A stretch of DNA of 64,000 nt. Source: Leptodactylus fallax (lineage: Eukaryota > Chordata > Amphibia > Anura > Leptodactylidae). Shown here piece by piece: positions 10,703-23,381 of the stretch. The position numbers and the translations under genes are program-made. Positions within the stretch are counted from its first letter, which is position 1. Each line of letters starts with the position of its first letter. The notes under the pieces were generated by a model. The model did no database searches and had not been told where the DNA came from. It was given only the letters and a program-made list of their open reading frames with translations. Location of the stretch: contig CAMRHE010000168.1 in assembly GCA_947044405.1 (NCBI GenBank), positions 248,501-312,500 of the forward strand, read 5' to 3'.

Positions 10703-11258
10703 GTGGAGGGCCAAGAGAGATGATAAACATAAAAAACAATGTAACTCACCTTTTCCTGCGCTCTGCAGCCGTTCTGTGCTCTTCAGGCGCTTCTGCATGT
10801 ATTCAGCGACCGCCAATTGGGTCTCAGGGATCACATTGCGTCATTATGCGTAATGACGTCGGACGTGACCCCTGAGGCCCTGTCAGCGGTCTCTTACGTC
10901 AGGCAGAAGTGCCCGAAAAGCACAGAGTGGCTGCGGATCCAGGTAAGGTGAGTTAACTTTATTTTTTATGTTTGATCGCCTCCCCAGGGGCTCCGCTTAT
11001 TATACTAGGGGGTCTGAAGAGACCCCACAGTATATTAATAGCAGTTTCAGTTTGGTCCGATCGAAACTGCTGGGTGAGGACTCCTTTGCCAGGGAAATAA
11101 GCCTCACGTGCCACTCTTGGCACGCGTGCCGGGGGTTGCTGACCCCTGCTCTATAATTACTGTATAAATGAAGCAGAAAAGCGATGCTGGAAAAACTGTG
11201 ATGGTTTTTCACACAGCACTTTTTTTGCTGTGGGATGCTACATGGGGCCTTAGCCTTA

Positions 11259-11598
11259 GACACTCAGTCTGAAAACATGCCATATTTATCAGTGGCTGGT
11301 GCTTTTAATTGGCTTAGTTTGAGCCAGAATTTTACATCACAATTTTGGCGCATTTTTGATTAACATTTTTTATTTTTGAAAATTGAAATTTTACAAATGT
11401 AATTTATAAATTACAAAGTATGAGCCAAAGTAATATAAAGTAAAATAAAAGTAATATAAGCAAACTAAATATTCACAAATGACAACATACACAGATATGT
11501 CAAATAGAAAATAAAAGGGTATATAAATGAATAGAGAGAGTATTATAAATATCAGCATTATGAAAATGCAATTAGTAATAACCTTTATTACAGGTAGT
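11259..11598. other. AT-rich stretch, nothing recognised
   Basis: Low-complexity AT-rich text with no supported gene or element ends. Confidence 0.35.
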
Positions 11599-11602
11599 TT
11601 AA

Positions 11603-11799
11603 CCCCTTAACGACATTGGACGTACTATTACGTCCTGCACGCTTGGTACTTCGCGCAACAGGGCATAATACTACGCCCTAGGGCGGCCACCCGCTCACTA
11701 TTTGAGCAGGCGGCATCGGAACCGGGTGTTAGCTGTAAATGACAGCTAACACCCTGCTCCATAACCCCCGGTCGGAACTGAGTTCCGATCGGAGGTTTT
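11603..11799. mobile_element. TTAA-target MITE fragment
   Basis: It follows TTAA at 11599-11602 and begins CCCCTTAACGACATTGG, the terminus class of the element at 14976-16245. It contains GTACTATTACGTCC and a GC-rich block, then stops at a junction with a Tc1 3' end. The right terminus is missing. Confidence 0.7.
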
Positions 11800-12027
11800 A
11801 ACAAAGTATTGAGATGAACTTTTGTTATTGACCAAATACTTAATTTCCACCTTAATTTGCAAATAAATTCTTAAGAAATCAGACAATGTGATTTTATGGA
11901 TTTGTTTTCTCATTTTGTCTCTCATAGTTGAGGTCTACCTATGATGTCAATTACAGGCCTCTCTCATCTTTTTAAGTGGGAGAACTTGCACAATTGGTGG
12001 CTGACTAAATACTTTTTTTCCCCACTG
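11800..12027 (+). mobile_element. Tc1 family B, 3' end only
   Basis: This begins ACAAAGTATTGAGATG, just beyond the transposase stop of the complete copy. It runs through the long inverted repeat to CCCCACTG at 12027, followed by TA. The transposase is absent. The right flank resumes L1 sequence, so the Tc1 inserted into the L1 at 12028 and later lost its 5' part together with the right part of the adjoining MITE. Confidence 0.85.
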
Positions 12028-12029
12028 TA

Positions 12030-13190
12030 TATGATTTATTTCTCTGACTCTGGAGAAGCCTAGCCAATTTTTTACTACATCTGTTATGTTCTAGATAGTT
12101 CCTGAATTTTGCTATATATAAATATTTTTAATTCTTCAGGTCTAATAATTCAGATAACTTGGATCGCAAAGATATCAGGTCTTTCATAAGTTTTTTTCTC
12201 CAGAGAAATTTTTTGTGTAGATTCAAGAATTTGAATCTGGCCCAAGACGTCTGAGATTTGCTTTTCCCTTTGCTTCTTTTTATAGGCTCCTAGTCTAGTA
12301 AGTCTTCCACGGATGACAGGTTTGTGTGTCTCCCAATGAAGGGAGGTACAGACTCCATCATGCAGATTCTTAGTAAAGAAGGACTCAATGTCGGTCATAA
12401 GGGCTACAACATTGTTTGGATCTTTTAGTAGGCTTTCATTAAGGGACCATTTATAGGTCTTATTTTTAATTTCCCTAAGGGAGAATTTCACCACCAGGGG
12501 GGCATGATTGAACAGGTGAAAAGACTTATATGTGGTTTTTTTAAGTATCTGTATATCTCTGTGATATGTGAAAAAATAATCTAGTCTGGAATAAGTATTT
12601 TGAATAGGTGAATAAAAAGAGTAATCTATGCATGTAGGGTTTAACACTCTCCAAACATCAATCAGGTTATGGCGGTGTAGGAGTTTTTTAAGGGCCCTAA
12701 GTTTACCATAGGCTATTTTTGCCTTACCTTTTGACGTATCTAGTGTTGACTCGAAGGGAGTATTCAGGTCACCACCTAGGACTAGAGTCCCTCACTAAAA
12801 GAGTCAAGTTTTTCTAAGAAATATTCCATGAAGCGGCACTGGAGCAGATTAGGGGAATAAAAATTTGCAAAAGTAAAAAGTTTACCATAAATCATCCTTT
12901 TGACAAATATGTATCTGCTTCGGGATTAGACAAGGTATTGATATGCTGCAATCCTGTTCTCCTGTTAAAAACAAAAGACATTCCTTTCCTTTTCTTCATT
13001 GGGGTAGTAGAATTATACCATTGGTACGTCTTAGAGAAAGGGTTAAAAGTTTTTTTTAAAGAGGGTTTCTTGAAATAAAATCACATCCACATTTTCTTTT
13101 TTCAAGTATATTAAGATCTTAGAGCGTTTCTTTTGGGATGTTTAATCCATTTACGTTATAGGAAACGCTCGTAAATTCAGCCATATTGGT
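12030..13190 (-). pseudogene. L1-type LINE ORF2, endonuclease (APE) part
   Basis: On the minus strand an ATG at 13184 opens MAEFTSVSYNVNGLN, the usual start of an L1 ORF2 endonuclease. Frames are broken to about 12660. A clean frame at 12647-12150 then holds the domain's end, with SRLDYFF and HAPLVVKFSL (the DY...SDH region). It would nick chromosomal DNA to prime reverse transcription. The reverse transcriptase is absent because the copy is interrupted by a Tc1 at 12028. Several frameshifts and stops mark it as dead. Confidence 0.82.
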
Positions 13191-13231
13191 TATTATCAGA
13201 GATGAGTCTATAGCTTTCTATACTAGCGAGT

Positions 13232-13563
13232 CCCTGATTTCAGGGCTGATTTTAGACAAAATGTGGCCCTGGGCAAAATTAAAAGTGAGGCCCCAAATCC
13301 AGACATACCAACAACACCGTCATATTTAGTCATTTTAGAAGTCAGTGCTGCACTTCCAGCGGTTGCAAAACTGCTATGTGTGTACCGCTATACTGGGGAG
13401 AATTAATATCACTATATAGACAATTACCAAACAAAACACATCATATAAAGACCACTAATACCTCTATACTAGGCCTAGGTAGCACACTACCTCCACACTG
13501 TGACTGCCTACATGACGTAGTCGTGCACTGCACATATTTCTATCCTAACAAACATCAGATCAA
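13232..13563. other. Probable old MITE remnant
   Basis: CAGGGCTGATTTTAGAC and GGCCCTGGGCAAAATT resemble a common amphibian repeat terminus. No partner end is found and the remaining text is unremarkable. Confidence 0.35.
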
Positions 13564-14975
13564 TTAACCCCTTAAGGACACAGCCCAAAAGTGCGTTAAG
13601 GACCAGGCCTCGTTATAAACTGACGTGTCATTTTATATGGCAATAACTTTGAGACGCTTTAACTTACACAAGTGATTTTGAGATTGTTTTTTCGTGACAC
13701 ATTGTAATTCATGTTGGTGGATACACTAATGAATATTTTTGTATTTTTTTTATAAAAAAAATAGGAAATTTCATGGAAATTTGGAAAAAAAAGATCGCAA
13801 TTTTCAAAATGTGAAATGCTCTGCTTTTCAGACAGATAGTCATACCACCCAAATAAATTAATAAATATTATCTACCATATCTCTGCTATATATTGGCATC
13901 ATCTTTTACTGTTCTTTCATTTCTTTTGGATTTTAGAAGGCTTACAAGTGTAACAGCGATTTTCCAGATTTACAAGAAAATTTCCCAAACTAATTTTTTA
14001 GGGACCACATCAGTTCTGAAAGGGATTATAAAGGCCTATATATTAGAGACCCCCATAAATCACCCCATTTTCAAAACTGCACCCCTCAAATAATTCAAAA
14101 TAGCATTTGGGAAGTTTGTTAACCCTTTAAGCATTTCACAAAAATTAAAACAATATGGAGGTGAAATTTAAACATTTAATTTTTTTCCACTAATCCCTTA
14201 ATTTAGCCCTAAAATTAACACATTCACAAAGGGTTAAAGGAGAAAATGCATCTCACAGTTTGTTATGCAATTTCTTCAGTGCACAGAAATACCCCATATG
14301 TGGGTGTAAACTGATGTTTGGGCACACGGCAGCGCACAGAAGGTAAGGAGCAACACTGGGTGTCTGAAAAGCAGATTTTGCTGGAATAGTTTTCAGGTGC
14401 CATGTCTCATTTGCAAAGCCTCTAGAGTACCAATACAAAGGAAAACCCCAAAAAGTGACCCCATTTTGGAAACTACACCCCTCACAGAATTCATCAAGGG
14501 GTATAGTGAGTATTTTGACCCCACAGCCGTTTCACAGATTTTACTAACATTGGGATGTATAAATGAAAAATTACTAAATAAATAATGTATAAATTAAAAA
14601 TTACTAAAATGTCACTTTATCCCCAAAGTTTTCATTTTCACAAGGGGTTAAAGGAGAAAAATCTCCCCACAGTTAGTTAAACAATTGCTCCTGAACACAG
14701 CAATACCCCACATGAGGTCATAATCTGCTGTATGGGTACATGGCAGGGCTCGGAATGGAAAGAGCTCTATTTTGCTTTTGAAGGGCAGATTTTGCTGGAA
14801 TAGCTTTCAGGTGCCATGTCGCATTTGCAGAGCCACCAAAGTAGCAATACAGCGGAAACCTCATAAAAGTGACCCCATTTTCGAAACTACACCCCTCACA
14901 GAACATATCAAGGGGTATAGTGAGCATTTTGATGCTATAGCTGTTTCACTGATTTTATTAACATTTGGGCATTAA

Positions 14976-15716
14976 CCCCTTAAGGACCCGGCCATTTTTC
15001 ATTTTTGCATTTTCGTTTTTCCCTCCCCACATTCCAAGAGCCATAACTTTTTCATTTTTCAGTTCACAGAGTGATGATGGCTTAATGTTTGTGAAACAAA
15101 TTGTACTTTGTATTGGCACCATTCAGTATGCTGTGAAATGTACTGGGAAGCTGGAAAAAAAATCAGAATGAGGTGCAATTGGAGAAAAACTGCATTTGCG
15201 CCAATTTCATATGGGTTCAATTTTTATGGCGTTCACTGTGTGGTAAAAATGATATGTTACCTGTATTCTGCAGGTCAGTACGAACATGGTGATACTAAAT
15301 TTATATAGTATTTGTAATGTTTTGATACCTTTTAAAAATTAAAACTTTGCAAAATAGAAAAAAAAATTTTGTTTCGCCATATTGTGACACCTGTAACTTT
15401 CTCATATTTACATGTATGGAGCTGGGTAAGGCGTCTTTTTATGCGGGACAACATGACATTTTTATTAATACCATTTGGGGAAAGATCTGATAGTATGATC
15501 ACTTTTTATTTAATTTTTTATAGGAGGCAAAGTGTTGAAAAAAACGCTATTTGGCCATTTAGATTTTTTTTGCTTCTACGCCATTCACCGTATGGGATAA
15601 ATATTTTAATAGTTCGGGCATTTTGGAGCGCGGGGATATCTAATGTGTTCATGTTTACTTTTGTTTATTTACTTTTATATCTGATCTAAGGAAAAGGGGG
15701 TGATTTGAACTTTTGT

Positions 15717-15751
<35 letters not shown>

Positions 15752-16245
15752 CTTTTAAAAACTTTTGTTTCTCTTCTTTTACTTTTATGATCAGACCCCC
15801 TAGGGACTTTGAAACCTACGGGGTCTGATCGCTCATACAATTCACTGCAATACTGCTATATTGCAGTGAATAGCAAAATGCCTTTACTTCTATTAGACGA
15901 TGCCTCTGGCATCGTGTAATAGCTCTAATGTAATGACAAGCCTGGGAGCCTTCAATAGGCTCCCGGCTATCATGGCAACCGATCGCCGCCCTCCGATGAC
16001 GTTCTGGAGGGCGGCGATTGGGAAAAATGGTGGTGCCCATGGTGCCTGCGCAATTTAGATGCCACGGCCCTAAAGGGTTAACAGCCGCGATCGGTGCAGG
16101 CACTGATCGCTGCTGTTAGCAGCGGGTGCTGGCTGTATTATACAGCCAGCATCCGCCCTGTATAGAGAGAGCTCAGCTCCTGAGCTCTCTCCATACATCC
16201 TCATGCAACGCAGGATGTACTATTACGCCCTGGGTCGCTAAGGGG
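14976..16245. mobile_element. Complete TTAA-target MITE nested in the long repeat
   Basis: It is flanked by TTAA at 14972-14975 and 16246-16249. The ends are CCCCTTAAGGACCCGG and the complement of CCCCTTAGCGACCCAG. It is 1270 bp, with an AT-rich left part, a run of about 31 T (15717-15747), and a GC-rich right part including GCGGCGAT and ATTACGCCCTGGG. No coding frame is credible. Related termini occur at 2664, 11603 and 63834. Confidence 0.88.
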
Positions 16246-16800
16246 TTAAAATGGAAAATTACTTTTTTCCAATAAACCGTCAATTTAGCCCCAAATTTTC
16301 CATTTTCACAAGAGGACAAAGGAGAAAAAGCACCCCAAAGTTCATTACATAATTTCTCCTGAATACAGAAATGCCCCATATGTGGTTGTAATCTGCTGTA
16401 CGGATACATGACAGGGCTCAAAATGGAAAAAGTGCTATTTAGCTTTTGGATGGCAGATTTTGCTGGAATAGTTTTCGGGTGCCATGTCGCATTTGCAGAG
16501 CCCCTAAAGTACCAATACAAAGGAAACCCCCAAAAAGTGACCCCATTTTGGAAACTACACCCCTCATAGAATTTATCTAGGTGTATAGTGAGCATTTTGA
16601 CCTCACAGCTGTTTCACAGATTTTATTGACTTTGGGACGTAAAAATGAAAAATTACTTTTTTTTCTAATAAACTGTCCATTTAGCGACATATTTTTAATT
16701 TTAAAGTGGTTAAAGAAGAAAAAACACCCCACAGTTTGTTACACAATTTCTTCTGAACACAGAAATGCCCCATATGTGGTTGTAATCTGCTGTATGGGTA

Positions 16801-18444
16801 CAGTCATATGAAAAAGTTTGGGCACCCCTATTAATCTTAATCATTTTTAGTTCTAAATATTTGGGTGTTTGCAACAGCCATTTCAATTTGATATATCTAA
16901 TAACTGATGGACACAGTAATATTTCAGGATTGAAATGAGGTTTATTGTACTAACAGAAAATGTGCAACATGCATTAAACCAAAATTTGACCAGTGCAAAA
17001 ATTTGGGTACCCTTATCATTTTATTGATTTGAATACTCCTAACCACTTTTTACTGACTTACTGAAGCACAAAATTGGTTTTGTAACCTCACTGAGCTTTG
17101 AACTTCATAGCCAGGTGTATCCAATCATGAGAAAAGGTATTTAAGGTGGCCAATTGCAAGTTGTTCTCCTATTTGAATCTCCTCTGAAGAGTGGCGTCAT
17201 GGGCTCCTCAAAACAACTCTCAAATGATCTGAAAACAAGGATTGTTCAACATAGTTGTTCAGGGGAAGGATACAAAAAGTTGTCTCAGAGATTTAACCTG
17301 TCAGTTTCCACTGTGAGGAACATAGTAAGGAAATGGAAGACCACAGGGACAGTTCTTGTTAAGCCCAGAAGTGGCAGGCCAAGAAAAATATCAGAAAGGC
17401 AGAGAAGAAGAATGGTGAGAACAGTCAAGGACAATCCACAGACCACCTCCAAAGAGCTGCAGCATCATCTTGCTGCAGATGGTGTCACTGTGCATCGGTC
17501 AACAATACAGCACACTTTGCACAAGGAGAAGCTGTATGGGAGAGTGATGCGAAAGAAGCCGTTTCTGAAAGCACGCCACAAACAGAGTCGCCTGAGGTAT
17601 GCAAAAGCACATTTGGACAAGCCAGCTTCATTTTGAAAGAAGGTCCTGTGGACTGATGAAACAAAGATTGAGTTGTTTGGTCATACAAAAAGGTGTTATG
17701 CATGGCGTCAAAAAAACACAGCATTCCAAGAAAAACACTTGCTACCCACTGTAAAATTTGGTGGAGGTTCCATCATGCTTTGGGGCTGTGTGGCCAATGC
17801 CGGCACCGGGAATCTTGTTAAAGTTGAGGGTCGCATGGATTCAACTCAGTATCAGCAGATTCTTGAGAATAATGTACAAGAATCAGTGACGAATTTGAAG
17901 TTACGCCGGGGATGGATATTTCAGCAAGACAATGATCCAAAACACAGCTCCAAATCTACTCAGGCATTCATGCAGAGGAACAATTACAATGTTCTGGAAT
18001 GGCCATCCCAGTCCCCAGACCTGAATATCATTGAACATCTGTGGGATAATTTGAAGCGGGCTGTCCATGCTCGGCGACCATCAAACTTAACTGAACTGGA
18101 ATTGTTTTGTAAATAGGAATGGTCAAAAATCATCCAGGATCCAGGAACTGATTAAAAGCTACAGGAAGCGACTAGAGGCTGTTATTTTTGCAAAAGGAGG
18201 ATCTACTAAATATTAATGTCACCTTTCTGTTGAGGTGCCCATACTTTTGCACCGGTCAAATTTTGGTTTAATGCATATTGCACATTTTCTGTTAGTACAA
18301 TAAACCTCATTTCAATCCTGAAATATTACTGTGTCCATCAGTTATTAGATATATCAAATTGAAATGGCTGTTGCAAACACCCAAATATTTAGAACTAAAA
18401 ATGATTAAGATTAATAGGGGTGCCCAAACTTTTTCATATGACTG
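16801..18444 (+). mobile_element. Tc1-type transposon, family C, complete
   Basis: CAGTCATATGAAAAAGTTTG at 16801 and its complement at 18444 are flanked by TA (16799-16800, 18445-18446). The terminal inverted repeats run about 210 bp and are nearly identical. The total is 1644 bp, a normal Tc1 length. It lies inside a monomer of the long repeat: removing it rejoins GTATGGGTA with TATGGTGGGG. The high similarity of its two ends suggests a fairly recent insertion. Confidence 0.95.
17199..18213 (+). pseudogene. Tc1 DD34E transposase (family C), two stops and a late frameshift
   Basis: The start is placed at 17199 (MGSSKQLS) after the inverted repeat; the open frame itself extends 45 bp upstream. 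The N-terminal paired-type helix-turn-helix is seen as GYKKLSQRFNLSVSTVRNIV and then GRPRKI. A TGA at 17634-17636 replaces the usual Trp codon. The same frame then continues with [22 protein letters not shown] and [11 protein letters not shown], so the catalytic triad is intact. A TAG at 18114-18116 and a short deletion spoil the last 35 codons before KYLRRIY-like text and the TAA near 18213. Confidence 0.92.
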
Positions 18445-20524
18445 TATATGGTGGGGCTCAGAATGAAAGAGCGCTATTTGGCTTTTGGAGGGCAGATGTA
18501 GCTGGAATAGTTTTCAGGTGCCATGTCACATTTGCAGAGCCCCTAAAGTACCAATGCAATGGAAACCTCTCAAGGAATGTATCAAGGGGTATTATCATTT
18601 TGAGACTGAAAATGCTTACCAAAAATTAATGTACAAAGTGAAAATTAAAGTTTTTAAAGAAATATGCAATGTCAGTGCCTAATACGTTGCGGCCACTTTG
18701 TGGCATCAGAGCCATGCACTCCTAAAACTATTAAGTGGGCTATCCCGGGGACAATTATATATGTGGATGTAAACTGCTACTTGGGCACACAGCAGGGCTC
18801 AGAAGGGAAGGAGCGCTGTGTTTTTTTAGCTTTTGGAGTATAGATTTAGAGGGACTTTCTGGACGTCATGTTGTTTTTTTCAGAGCCCTGGAGGTGCCAG
18901 TAAACGTGAATTTCCCAAGAAGTGACCCCATTTTGTAGGGGCAATTTTAGGGCCTCTGCAAATGTGACATGGTGTCCAAAAACCAACAATCTAAATATGC
19001 ACTCCAAAAGAACATAATGCTCCTTCACATCTGCGCCCTTCTCTACGCCCAAATGGTAGTTTATACCCACATGTATGACATTATTGTACCCAGGATAACG
19101 AATTTAATGCCAGATGTGGGTATAAACTGCTGTTTGGGCACAAAAGGGAAGGAGCGCTACTTTGGTTTTTGGACCACAGTTTGGTTTTTGGATACCATGC
19201 CACTTTTGCAGAGCCCCTGAATTGCCAGTAAAGTGGAATCCGCAGACATGTCACCCAATTTTGGAAACTACACCCTTCAAGGGATTTATCAAGTGGGGTA
19301 GCGAGCATTATTAACCCTTAAGTGTTGAAATCTTTTAATCTCCAGAAATGAATGTGCAGCTGATAATGAAATTTTTCTATAGATACGCCATTTCAGTGCC
19401 CGATATGTTGTGCCCAGCTTATGTCTGCAGAGACACACACTCCAAAAACTGTTAAGCGGGTATCCCGGGCACAACAGCTTTTGGAGAGTTTGCTTCTGAT
19501 ACAAGTCGGGCACAACATATTACACACTGAAATTCGACGTATTTCTGGAAAAATTGTCATTTTTACCTTTCACCATCAGCTGCGTATTCATTTATGGATA
19601 ATAAATTATAGAAATTCTTGGGGGTTAAAAATGCTCACTGTACCCCTGGATAAATTCCTTCAGGGTTGTAGTTTACAAAATGGGGTGACATGTCAGTTGA
19701 TTCCACTTTACTGGTGTTTCAGCTCTGCAAAGGTGCAATAGCGTCCAAAAACCAAACCGTCCAAGTCTGTGCTCCAAAAACCAAATAGCACTCCTTCCCT
19801 TCTGTGCCTGGCTGTGCCCAAACAACAGTTTATACCCACATATGACATTAAGTACATTATCCTGGGTACACCAGTGTCAAACATGTGGGCATAAACTGAG
19901 GTTTGGGTACACAGCAGGGCAGAGAAGGGAAGGAGCGCTCTGTGGCTTTTGGAGAGCAGATTCATATGTTTGGTATCTGGACGCCATGTCATGTTTGCAG
20001 AGCCTCAGTAAAGTGGAATCCCCTAGGGAATGACCCCATTTTGAAAAGAGCACCCCTCAAATAATTTATCAAGGGGTGTAGTGAGCATTAGTATCCCAGA
20101 CTTGAATGCACAGCAGATGGGGAAAGTGAATAGGTAAGCTGTGAGGAGTGCATTGGGTACCCTAAATTCCCTACTATTTCCCCAGTAGTTTCTATTATTG
20201 GGGGGGTCACTCTGGGGGTCATTTCTGGTTTATTTTCCCTCATAAGGTCTAAATCTGGTTTGTACCCTGAAATATGCTTGCGCAGCTTATATATTCCCTT
20301 CCTGACACAGCCAGTTGTGTTCTAATGATTTGGCCATTTTTGGTGTTTTTCACATTGTACAAGCTATATTTTCTTTATTTTTCTGGTGATGTAGCCATAT
20401 CAGGGCTTGTTGTTTGTGGTATGAGATGTATTTTGTAATAACATCATTTTTGGGTGCCTACAACTTAGTAAATAAATTTTATTATCTCTTTCTTGGTGGA
20501 TTTAAAAATCTGGGCATTGTAACC

Positions 20525-21461
20525 CAGTACTACTGACACAACAGAGAGCTTGTTTCAATATACAGCATAAGGTTAAGCCTGCACGTTGCAGAAATTCAAC
20601 TTTTTGACTGTTGTAGAAACACAACAAAAAAAAAGCTGTGTTTTACTGTACCAGAGTAGTAAATGAGATTTTCTCTACTCAAAGATCCACAATACAAACT
20701 GACCTGCACTTGTGGGCTTTTATACCTTAGCACTTTTTCATCCTTTGCAATACAAAGAATGAACTCTTCAGTCAACTTGCAGCAATTACCCTGTGAATTA
20801 CATCACAAAAAATGTGGGTGTTTTTTCACTGTGGCAGAATTCTGGAAGATCGACTACTGATTTTTTTTGCAGTAGGAAATCAACAGCAGACATGTCCTGT
20901 GCATTAGAAACAGCATAGAATCTGCTTTGTAAAAAAGCATGACGTAGAAGCGCATACGTTTGCATTTTTAATCCATGTCATTGATTAACAGGGATGAAAA
21001 ATGCAAGCATGTGTGGTTTTTAAAAACTCATGTTTTACAAAATTAGTTTTTTTATGCATTTTTTTTAATGCAAACAAAAAAGCTTATGCGTAATATCTAA
21101 GAGGGAGGATTACAGAAGTCAAAATACAAATAAAAATTTAATACTTTACTCTTATCTTCTAGTATCAGTTTATGAACAACAAAAAGCCACATTCACATAC
21201 CAGCACATTCATATAATAGCTATGATGTGCCCCCAATGTTTAACCCATGTGGGGGGCGGTGTGAAACAGGTAGGAACTGATCCCTACCATCACTAAAATA
21301 AAGTGATAGCATATTTCTCTCTTATCAATTCTGCTCAGTTTTTTCCCAGAGGTTTAATGGTTGGCCATCAACCCTCAGATTGGACATTTACATATATGCT
21401 GTAATGATATTGCATAAAAAGTCAGGGAAATTTATTAAGACTGGCGTTTCCTACACCACTC
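20525..21461. other. Unrecognised stretch
   Basis: AT-rich text without a supported gene, element end or structured repeat. Confidence 0.35.
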
Positions 21462-21465
21462 TTAA

Positions 21466-21679
21466 AGGTGTTGTCCATTGACTGTTAATTTACTTACCTG
21501 TCCTAGATTATTGCAGTTGATGGACCATAATTACTTGTGAGATTGGTGGAGGAGGGAGCGATGCGGCCCCTGAGGCTGAAGGCCGCTTCGGATCACATGA
21601 CGTGGCCGGAACCCCTGGGTCCATCAGCTGCAATAACCTGGGACCGATAAGAAAATTAACAGTCCCCCGCAGAACCCCT
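21466..21679. mobile_element. Short TTAA-target MITE
   Basis: It is flanked by TTAA at 21462-21465 and 21680-21683. The ends share AGG.GTT.T and GACTGTTAATTT in inverted orientation. It is 214 bp, with a GC-rich centre (GGCCGCTTCGG). Its end sequence is close to those of 51771-52196. Confidence 0.75.
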
Positions 21680-21683
21680 TTAA

Positions 21684-23381
21684 TAAAGTCTCTGACCTGG
21701 TGCAAGGCACACCTGAATTAAGAGGCTCAGGTCAAAGGTTGAAAACAGCAGGTGACCCGCTGCAATTCCTACATACGACAGCAAAAGTTCTCAGGAAAAC
21801 TCTTGTGTGACCACAGCCATGGTGAGCGATAGTTTTTTCAGTAAATATTTATATTTCCACATGTAAGAGTTCATCATTATTAAGATTAGCCAATTTGCTA
21901 ATGAATTGCATGACAGTAATATTTATAAAACTGAAAAGAATCACATTGAAATAATGCAGAAAACATGGCTCACAGTCTGTGACATGAATATCCATAAACA
22001 GCAGTTTATATACTGTTACAAAAAGAGGTAATGTCTTTTTAGATTGCAAGTCTAAAAGGGGCAGAATCCTTTACAGCATAGTAACATTTGAATTGTTTCT
22101 TAGCTGGCTTATGCAACAGTGTTCCTGCAGTGAGATAAGGAAAGCATAAGTATAGATATAAACATTAAAGTATGTGAATGGTGGGTGTCCGACCCTGAAA
22201 TGATCGGTTTATAAGGCTGTCTAGGGCTGCCGGAAGCTATTGCTATGTATGGGGCTAGAAGCAGCTCTGCTCCAATTCAAGTAAGATTAGTAGAGCTGCA
22301 GCCCCATCCGCTCTATCTATAGTGGTGTGGTATAGCAGCTGTGTGCCTATAACTTGAATAGGGGCATAACTGTTTCCAATGCCAGGATGCAGTCTGAGCA
22401 GCTTATTGATGCATGGTCTGGGTGATGAATCCCCACTGATTAGATACTGTATATAAATTCTGGGGGTCTAGAAAACCTTCCCACCCTCCCAAATGGAATA
22501 ACAAGCAATTAAAAAAAAAAAACCTTCATAAAAAATAAAACTAGTTTGATACATTGTGTAGCAAAATATTGACATTACAAAAACAACTCATTTTATCAAA
22601 AAAACAAGCCAAAACACAAGTTAACACTTTTGGAAGGCAGTAATGGAAAAAAAATCCCACTGCGTCTTTAAGATTTAAATAAGGTTACGTTATTAAATGG
22701 TTAAACAGCTTTTCAGCAACTACAGTATCCAGGCAAATAAACTGAACGAGATTGACTAGAAATGCAAAATTCAAAACTTTTGATTTAACTGTTGACAGGA
22801 AACATTTTTCCAACACATTTCAACACATTCATTGTCAAGACAAAAAGGTTATTGTTCTATCATTCGCCACTAGGGGAGCTACAGGAATGTGATACTGAAA
22901 ACTGCCTTTCTTCCACAAATACTGATCTAGAGCACATTATTGAAATAAAATATGCATTGTTTCATGCTCAGACTGGTCATGCTTCTTAACATTCAAGTGG
23001 GTTTTGTTGTGCTTGGCCTTAATGTGATGTTGTTTTATTGGCAGATAGACTGTGAAAAGTATAGTACAACCATTGTAGCCAGTAACAAGAAGTCTATTAC
23101 AGTCATCTAGATATCCTTTATGTCTAAATGACTTAGTGAATTTTTGCCCACAAACGTTGCTTTTTTCATTGTTAAAGGGGTTGGTCAGACCAATATTGAG
23201 ACCAATGTTATTGTTTGTATAATAAGTTATACAGTTTTCCTATATACTTTCTGTATCAGTTGCTCAGTTTTTATCTGCTTACTGTCATTCATTCTGCTTA
23301 CTTCCAGTGGATAAAAATCAGTCCCATAAACTGTTTATTTTTATATTAGGGCTGATAAATAACAAAAAGCTACTTAAGTCC
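21684..23381. other. Mostly unrecognised, with an old MITE core
   Basis: At about 22178-22475 the text GTGGGTGTCCGACCCTG and GCTCCAATTCAAGT resembles the inner part of an AGGGGTTGTCC-type amphibian MITE. TTAAAGGGGTTGGTCAGACC at 23174-23193 looks like an isolated terminus of the same class. The rest shows nothing supportable. Confidence 0.45.

Larger units (their letters stand above)
10190..11148. mobile_element. hAT-type non-autonomous element with CAGGGG...AGGCAACC ends
   Basis: The left end CAGGGGAAGGCAACC and the right end GGTTGCTGACCCCTG form hAT-style terminal inverted repeats. Flanks CCCTATAG and CTCTATAA may be a mutated 8-bp target duplication. Inside are a minisatellite, two copies of a palindromic motif in opposite orientation, and a central GC-rich part. 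No transposase. Confidence 0.72.
9969..11258. mobile_element. hAT-like MITE (GGCCCCATGT family) copy 1, with a nested element
   Basis: The left end reads TAGGCCAGGTCCCCACATG and the right end reads CATGGGGCCTTAGCC. The body carries phrases typical of this family, such as GCGTTTTACAATTCCTGC and GGAAATCACAGCATG. Five more copies lie at 23382-23737, 24249-24601, 43395-43706, 45265-45596 and 49296-49543. A second MITE (10190-11148) interrupts it. No coding content. Confidence 0.75.
13568..20524. repeat. Long TTAA-linked repeat built of ~400-bp tandem monomers, copy 1
   Basis: It follows TTAA at 13564-13567 and starts CCCCTTAAGGACAC. After an AT-rich leader of about 480 bp come diverged tandem monomers. 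Anchor phrases such as GAAACTACACCCCTCA recur at about 14062, 14458, 14872 and 16540, roughly 395-415 bp apart once the nested MITE is removed. Other anchors are GGTGCCATGTCGCATTTGC and GGGCAGATTTTGCTGG. Monomers become more diverged after 18700, and one block (about 19320-19830) runs in the opposite orientation. Copy 2 at 30251-35540 repeats this order. No coding content. The right terminus is not identified. Confidence 0.8.

Noticed and set aside
15717..15747. Poly-T as a retroposed poly-A tail
   Set aside because: It lies inside a MITE bounded by TTAA duplications with no retroposon edge.
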